Shown one piece after another: positions 7,713 to 10,405 of a stretch of 10,405 nt of DNA. The notes below the pieces were generated by a model. That model made no database searches. It was not told where the DNA came from and saw only the letters and a list, made by a program, of their open reading frames with translations. The stretch is from an uncultured bacterium. GTDB lineage: Bacteria > Bdellovibrionota_C > UBA2361 > SZUA-149 > CALKYB01. Position 1 is the first letter of the stretch. Every line of letters begins with the position of its first letter. The stretch is taken from NCBI GenBank assembly GCA_938003565.1, contig CALKYB010000206.1:1-10405 (forward strand), written 5' to 3'. The translations under genes were made by a program, and so were the position numbers.

Positions 7713-8180
7713 CTAGTTTAGATCATCAATATCTAGAAGTGCTACTGGCACGAGATTGACATTGGCTGAGTTGTTAGCGGAAGTTAGAAGCTGTGTATGT
7801 GTTTCTAACAGCCAGTAATATAGTTTTTGCAGAGTGTTTCTGGTATTCGCTGCGAGTCTTGCAGCTCTTAATTCTATTGCTATCCTTTTTGAAACCAGGG
7901 CTTTTGAATCATGATCCGGGTTGCTTACCTCAATGCTGTTATAAAGGGCAATACTTACCTCTAGAACCACTATCTCGCTTCGTACGGCGAGGAGATCTGC
8001 GGCAGTCAACACATTAGAGTCGTTAGCTTGATACTCAATGGACTGAGCTTCTGCAAGATAGCGCACCGACTGACATAATAACCAAAGCCTATTGAAACTC
8101 TCTTTCGCTTCAGAATCTCCTCCATTTTTCTCTAAAGTCTGGAGTAACAGTTGGGTTTCCTTTAGAATTAAATCTATCAT
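7713..8180 (-). CDS. Unrecognised helical protein, 155 residues
   Basis: I do not recognise this protein. It has no signal peptide or membrane segment, so it is probably cytoplasmic. Composition and spacing suggest helices almost throughout: LILKETQLLLQTLEKNG, then ESFNRLWLLCQSVRYLAEAQ, AADLLAVRSEIVVLEVSIALYNS, SKRIAIELRAARLAANT and LQKLYYWLLETHTQLL. A short non-helical tail ends VALLDIDDLN. A small helical-bundle or adaptor-like fold is plausible. The ATG at 8180 is supported by AAAGG with the GG pair 7 bases upstream. That ribosome binding site is embedded in complementary segments (8181-8258), so translation may be controlled by RNA structure. The gene stands alone between two intergenic regions; neighbours give no hint of its job. 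Reality of the gene is likely from its length, ribosome binding site and protein-like composition. Confidence 0.7.
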   Translation of the reverse strand: MIDLILKETQLLLQTLEKNGGDSEAKESFNRLWLLCQSVRYLAEAQSIEYQANDSNVLTAADLLAVRSEIVVLEVSIALYNSIEVSNPDHDSKALVSKRIAIELRAARLAANTRNTLQKLYYWLLETHTQLLTSANNSANVNLVPVALLDIDDLN

Positions 8181-8258
8181 TCACTTACCTTTGTTTGCAA
8201 TATACTGCTCACTCTATTGGGTAAGTGAGAAGTATATTGCGAGGTAAAGTAAACAAAG
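8181..8258 (-). promoter_or_regulatory. Leader with two mutually exclusive hairpins and an embedded -10 box
   Basis: GCAATATACT (8197-8206) pairs perfectly with AGTATATTGC (8231-8240). After one mismatch, CTCACT (8208-8213) pairs with AGTGAG (8224-8229) around a 10-base loop. Separately, TCACTTACC (8181-8189), which on the minus strand contains the ribosome binding site and reaches to one base before the ATG, pairs perfectly with GGTAAGTGA (8220-8228). Both structures need 8224-8228, so they exclude each other. CTTTGTTT (8189-8196) can also pair with AAACAAAG (8251-8258). A minus-strand TATACT (8231-8236) is a good -10 box, with a poor -35. Transcription from it would begin near 8224-8226, at the segment that masks the ribosome binding site. 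It could equally be a DNA operator. Confidence 0.55.
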
Positions 8259-8522
8259 CTTAAGCACAAAAAACCTCTACCACGTTCCCTTGCCTTTCGG
8301 ACTGCAGCGATAAGCAGCAGAGCGAAAAACAGGAGAGAGGAAGTTACTCAACCAGTAATGTTTCAATGAGCATAAAGCTACCGCTATTCTCAAAGAGTTG
8401 TGATTGAGGAGTCCCAGAGTGGTGTAAATAAGATTTTATGTTAAAGCCTAGTTGTTTTATTGGTTTAGGCCTAAATAAAGCCAAAAAACTCCGGCAATAC
8501 AGGTTGATAATTGATTGGCATA

Positions 8523-8551
8523 TTGTTAGTTTCTCTAACCAAATATTTAAT
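8523..8551 (+). promoter_or_regulatory. Predicted tRNA-Arg promoter
   Basis: TTGTTA (8523-8528) and TTTAAT (8546-8551) are exactly 17 bases apart, the latter matching TATAAT at 5 of 6 positions. Transcription would begin a few bases before the mature tRNA 5' end. The spacer contains a GTTAG/CTAAC inverted repeat. Confidence 0.55.
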
Positions 8552-8561
8552 CCCCTCTATC

Positions 8562-8638
8562 GCACCCGTAGCTCAGCTGGATAGAGCAACTGGCTACGAA
8601 CCAGTAGGTCGGGCGTTCGAATCGCTCCGGGTGCACCA
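8562..8638 (+). tRNA. tRNA-Arg (anticodon ACG)
   Basis: A complete 77-base cloverleaf. The acceptor stem pairs GCACCCG with CGGGTGC, followed by an encoded ACCA end. The D arm is GCTCAGCTGGATAGAGC. The anticodon stem pairs ACTGG with CCAGT around the loop CTACGAA, with ACG at 8596-8598. The variable loop is AGGTC, and the T arm is GGGCG/CGCTC (one G-U) around TTCGAAT. ACG is the arginine anticodon normally edited to ICG by TadA to read CGU, CGC and CGA. It strongly resembles proteobacterial tRNA-Arg(ACG). A damaged partial copy follows 27 bases downstream. Confidence 0.97.
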
Positions 8639-8682
8639 TTAAGTTTTGTGAAAATAAAAAATAATGCAACTGGCTACGCTTG

Positions 8683-8707
8683 TCTTAGGCGTCTGCGACG
8701 CCTAAGA
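8683..8707 (+). repeat. Perfect 11-bp hairpin inserted in the anticodon loop of the tRNA copy
   Basis: TCTTAGGCGTC (8683-8693) and GACGCCTAAGA (8697-8707) are perfect complements around a TGC loop. CTTG (8679-8682) completes the insert. The anticodon stem ACTGG/CCAGT (8669-8673 and 8710-8714) still pairs outside it, so the insert lengthens the arm rather than destroying it. No flanking target duplication is seen. Confidence 0.9.
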
Positions 8708-8728
8708 AACCAGTAGGACGGTTGAGGG

Positions 8729-8750
8729 AAAAGTGCCCTAAGGCACTTTT
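8729..8750 (+). terminator. Perfect 9-bp hairpin in the tRNA copy, terminator-like
   Basis: AAAAGTGCC (8729-8737) and GGCACTTTT (8742-8750) are perfect complements around a CTAA loop. An outer stem of GACGGTT (8717-8723) with AATCGTC (8756-8762), one G-U pair, encloses it. The A run before and T run after a GC core give it the look of an intrinsic terminator for the upstream tRNA transcript, though four T residues are few. It may instead be a palindromic element. Confidence 0.55.
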
Positions 8751-8811
8751 ATCGAAATCGTCGTTCGAATCGCTCCGGGTGCACCAGTCTTATTTATATA
8801 TTAAGAGTTTG

Positions 8812-9957
8812 CTAAGCTAAAAACTTCTCTAAACCAACTACTTGAATGTTCTCCGAGATTGGGAAAGAGCTTTTGCCTGGGGTAATTACTTTTATTTCAT
8901 TAAGGTTAAGAGTTTCAATTGCTTGGTGCATCGATCTAGTAACCTTAGGAGAGCTGGAGTACTTAATTTCAAAGCCAGTCCGTTTTCCATCCTCTTCAAT
9001 CATTAAATCAAGTTCGGCTCCACTGTGCACTGCCCAGAAATGTTTCTCTGCATTTGGAAATTTCCTTATAATCTCTTCTAAGCAGTGTCCTTCCCAAGAC
9101 GCGCCGCATTTTGGGTGGCCTAAAATTTCATTATGATTTTTAAGGCCTAAGAGGGAGTGAAGAATTCCGCTATCTCGAATAAAGACTTTAGGAGACTTTA
9201 CCTGTCTTTTTTTTATGTTTTCAAACCAAGGGTGTAGAAGTCTAATCATGAATGTGCCCTCTAGGATATCAAGATATCTTCTTATACTAGAGTCGGTAGA
9301 ACCAATTGAGCGGGCTAGCTCGGCGTAGTTAAGCGTTTGTCCGTGATAGTGTGCTAACATGGTCCAAAATCTTCGCAATGTTTTTGCTGGAATATTAATT
9401 CCTAGGTTTGGAATATCTCGCTCTAGAAAAGTGCTAATAAAAGCCTTTCTCCACTGCTGACTTTCGTTATCGGATTTTACTAGGAACGATAAGGGAAAGC
9501 CTCCTCTAACCCAAAGATCAGTATTTTTCCTAAGTCCTACTTCTTTTAAGGAAAAAGGAGTTAGTTCTATATACTGGATTCGACCTGCTAGGCTTTCGGA
9601 ACTTTGTTTAATAAGTTCTCTAGATGCGCTCCCTAGAATTAAGAACTTTGCTGAAGAATTCTCCCTATCTACCAAAACTCTTAGAAGAGGAAAAAGTTCC
9701 TCTCGTTTTTGTATTTCATCAATGACAATTAAACCTTCTAGGTTTTCAAGAGCTAGTTTAGGTCTTTCGAGTTTAGCTAAATCCTCTGGGTCTTCTAGGT
9801 CAAAAGTATGAACCGGTCCTCTAAAGGTTTTTTGAAATTCTCGACAAAGAGTTGTCTTTCCACACTGCCGAGGCCCAAGTACAGCAACTACTGGGTGGAG
9901 GTTGAGGGCCAAAGAGATAAGATCTTTTGGTTCATTTCTATCAATTAATTTAGGCAC
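8812..9957 (-). CDS. AAA_14/DUF4143 family ATPase
   Basis: A 381-residue protein, normal length for the family. Residues 24-36 hold Walker A (VAVLGPRQCGKTT), residues 76-83 Walker B (LIVIDEIQ), LGSAS (108-112) the sensor and LAGR (123-126) the family arginine motif. ELTPFSLKEV (131-140) and WVRGGFP (149-155) are hallmarks of the AAA_14 group. From about 190 on is the DUF4143 part with a winged-helix-like segment (LNYAELARSIGSTDSSIRRYLDIL). The C-terminus, ELDLMI (315-320) plus GFEIKYS (328-334), keeps the E-D-ExK layout of a PD-(D/E)XK nuclease-like fold. Members are widespread, often accessory or horizontally carried, and their role is unsettled. The GTG at 9957 directly follows an in-frame TAA, no Shine-Dalgarno is present and no other start precedes Walker A. 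The promoter position suggests a leaderless mRNA. Confidence 0.93.
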   Translation of the reverse strand: MPKLIDRNEPKDLISLALNLHPVVAVLGPRQCGKTTLCREFQKTFRGPVHTFDLEDPEDLAKLERPKLALENLEGLIVIDEIQKREELFPLLRVLVDRENSSAKFLILGSASRELIKQSSESLAGRIQYIELTPFSLKEVGLRKNTDLWVRGGFPLSFLVKSDNESQQWRKAFISTFLERDIPNLGINIPAKTLRRFWTMLAHYHGQTLNYAELARSIGSTDSSIRRYLDILEGTFMIRLLHPWFENIKKRQVKSPKVFIRDSGILHSLLGLKNHNEILGHPKCGASWEGHCLEEIIRKFPNAEKHFWAVHSGAELDLMIEEDGKRTGFEIKYSSSPKVTRSMHQAIETLNLNEIKVITPGKSSFPISENIQVVGLEKFLA

Positions 9958-9963
9958 TTAGAT

Positions 9964-9992
9964 ATTTTACATGAAAATCCAAGGTTTGGCAA
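9964..9992 (-). promoter_or_regulatory. Strong predicted promoter placing transcription start on the GTG
   Basis: On the minus strand, TTGCCA (9987-9992, 5 of 6 to consensus) and TAAAAT (9964-9969, 5 of 6) are exactly 17 bases apart. Six bases, ATCTAA, then separate the -10 box from G9957, the first base of the GTG start. The expected transcript start is therefore the start codon itself, which fits the lack of a ribosome binding site. Confidence 0.6.
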
Positions 9993-10004
9993 TGGATTTT
10001 CATG
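9970..10004. promoter_or_regulatory. Perfect 12-bp inverted repeat bracketing the -35 box, likely operator
   Basis: CATGAAAATCCA (9970-9981) and TGGATTTTCATG (9993-10004) are perfect complements separated by 11 bases that contain the -35 hexamer. The arm centres are 23 bp apart, about two helical turns. One arm fills the spacer beside the -10 box and the other abuts the -35 box from upstream. This is the geometry of a dimeric or tetrameric repressor site. It lacks a T tract and would not be transcribed from the predicted start, so a terminator is unlikely. Confidence 0.6.
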
Positions 10005-10314
10005 CTTTGTTCAGGGTCTCAAAATGTGTAGTGGATGTTTTTTAGTGATAATGGGAGGTTAGGTGTAATGTGGGGGAAGAAGTAGCCATGCTGCAGAGGG
10101 CGAACGCGAGACAGCAAGCAGAAACAGCAAAACTGCCAAGAAGAATGGTTTTTCAAGGGAATATCGAATCTAATCCTTAAAGCCGGGGGGCTTCTGTATG
10201 CACCTCAGATAATTTCCCTTCATGCCTGAAGATGAGGGGCCCTTGCTCTGAGGGATAGATTCAGAGAAGCTTATGTTCTATTGGAAAGAGAGGAGGAGTG
10301 GAGATAGTTAGTTT

Positions 10315-10341
10315 AAAAAAAGAGGCGCGTACGCCCCTTTT
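10315..10341 (-). terminator. Intrinsic terminator, strongest on the minus strand
   Basis: GGCG (10324-10327) pairs with CGCC (10332-10335) around CGTA. After one A/C mismatch, AAAAG (10318-10322) pairs with CTTTT (10337-10341). On the minus strand the stem is followed by seven T residues (10315-10321), a good intrinsic terminator, so a minus-strand gene or RNA probably ends just right of it. On the plus strand only TTTTC follows. Confidence 0.7.
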
Positions 10342-10372
10342 CAATATGGTGGACTTTAAAGTCCTTGTTTCC

Positions 10373-10404
10373 GGTAGTTCCTCAAAATGCCTTTTGAAGC
10401 TACC
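10373..10404. repeat. Long imperfect hairpin at the right edge
   Basis: GGTAGTT (10373-10379) pairs with AGCTACC (10398-10404, one G-U). After two unpaired C residues, TCAAAA (10382-10387) pairs with TTTTGA (10392-10397) around TGCC. It lies directly before the minus-strand terminator in that reading direction, so it could be the 3' part of a structured RNA or of a 3' UTR. The window ends here. Confidence 0.5.
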
Positions 10405-10405
10405 T

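Larger units (their letters stand above)
8181..8561. other. Intergenic region between the 155-residue gene and the tRNA
   Basis: Besides the leader structures (8181-8258) and the tRNA promoter (8523-8551), this stretch holds a nested set of short complementary pairs at 8274-8340: CCTCT/AGAGG, TTTCG/CGAAA and CTGC/GCAG. On the minus strand these are followed directly by six T residues (8268-8273). TTTAGGCCTAAA at 8464-8475 is a perfect 12-base palindrome, and TTGGTTTA (8461-side) with TAAAgCCAA extends pairing around it. No gene is supported. Confidence 0.5.
8666..8786 (+). pseudogene. Partial tRNA-Arg copy interrupted by two hairpins
   Basis: Three blocks identical to the upstream tRNA occur in order. 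8666-8678 equals 8586-8598 (up to the last anticodon base), 8708-8717 equals 8599-8608, and 8763-8786 equals 8615-8638 (T loop to CCA end). A 29-base insert (8679-8707) splits the anticodon loop between positions 36 and 37. A 45-base segment (8718-8762) replaces the six bases TCGGGC. The acceptor 5' strand and D arm are absent, and the T stem no longer pairs, so it cannot be an ordinary tRNA. Both inserted segments are themselves strong hairpins and preserve pairing of the anticodon stem. It may be a tRNA relic colonised by palindromic elements, an old attachment-site duplication, or a tRNA-derived structured RNA. The tRNA promoter could transcribe it. Confidence 0.85.
9958..10405. other. Gene-free right end, rich in hairpins
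   Basis: Beyond the promoter and operator, 10005-10170 shows nothing I can name. From 10180 a series of hairpins begins: AAGCC/GGCTT around GGGG (10180-10193), CTTCA/TGAAG around TGCC (10218-10231), and CTTgCTCTGA/TCAGAGAAG (10242-10269). The terminator (10315-10341), a perfect palindrome GGACTTTAAAGTCC (10351-10364) and the edge hairpin (10373-10404) follow. No protein-coding frame is convincing. Confidence 0.5.

Noticed and set aside
8666..8786. A functional tRNA with an intron in the anticodon loop
   Set aside because: The 5' acceptor strand and D arm are missing, the T stem does not pair, and the insert is far too short for a group I intron.
10261..10404. A minus-strand open frame entering from the right edge and ending at TGA 10261
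   Set aside because: It would run through a strong terminator and its T tract, and the translated sequence shows no protein-like pattern.
10346..10405. A plus-strand gene starting ATGGTGGAC at 10346 and running off the edge
   Set aside because: There is no ribosome binding site, only 20 codons are visible, and the same bases form perfect hairpins beside a terminator.
1..10405. CRISPR array, insertion sequence or integrase gene
   Set aside because: No evenly spaced direct repeats, transposase motifs or integrase motifs are seen on either strand.

Overview
The window reads as chromosomal DNA of an AT-rich, Gram-negative bacterium. Three things point to a proteobacterial or allied lineage: an ImuB/DnaE2 mutagenesis pair, a tRNA-Arg(ACG) with encoded CCA that resembles the proteobacterial form, and a secreted protein ending in DGDGWGW repeats, which I associate mainly with gammaproteobacterial secreted proteins. 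No marker allows a species call. Most start codons have weak Shine-Dalgarno sequences.

Layout. At the left edge, positions 3-386 (+) are the 3' end of a gene whose product carries an FG-GAP/VCBS-like calcium loop. It converges on a minus-strand operon running from 6207 down to 421: imuB (4573-6207), dnaE2/imuC (1370-4558) and a gene for an exported CAP/SCP-domain protein with a C-terminal coiled coil (421-1347). ImuB is a catalytically dead Y-family scaffold and DnaE2 an error-prone C-family polymerase. In studied bacteria they work with ImuA in damage-induced translesion synthesis. No imuA or lexA is present here.

Next are two separate minus-strand genes: a Cys-rich secreted protein with an internal duplication (6560-7387) and an unrecognised 155-residue helical protein (7713-8180). 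The leader of the second can form two mutually exclusive hairpins, one of which would hide its ribosome binding site.

A tRNA-Arg(ACG) gene (8562-8638, +) with a good promoter is followed by a broken second copy of its 3' part (8666-8786). Two near-perfect hairpins interrupt that copy, one in the anticodon loop and one replacing part of the variable/T-arm region. Beyond it, on the minus strand, lies an AAA ATPase of the AAA_14/DUF4143 type (8812-9957). Its predicted promoter places transcription start on the GTG codon itself, and a perfect 12-bp inverted repeat brackets the -35 box, suggesting a leaderless, repressor-controlled gene.

The last 450 bases hold no gene I can support, but contain a run of hairpins with a strong minus-strand terminator that probably ends a gene lying beyond the right edge. 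The most unusual signals are the hairpin-interrupted tRNA copy, the switch-like leader at 8181-8258 and the operator arrangement at 9964-10004.
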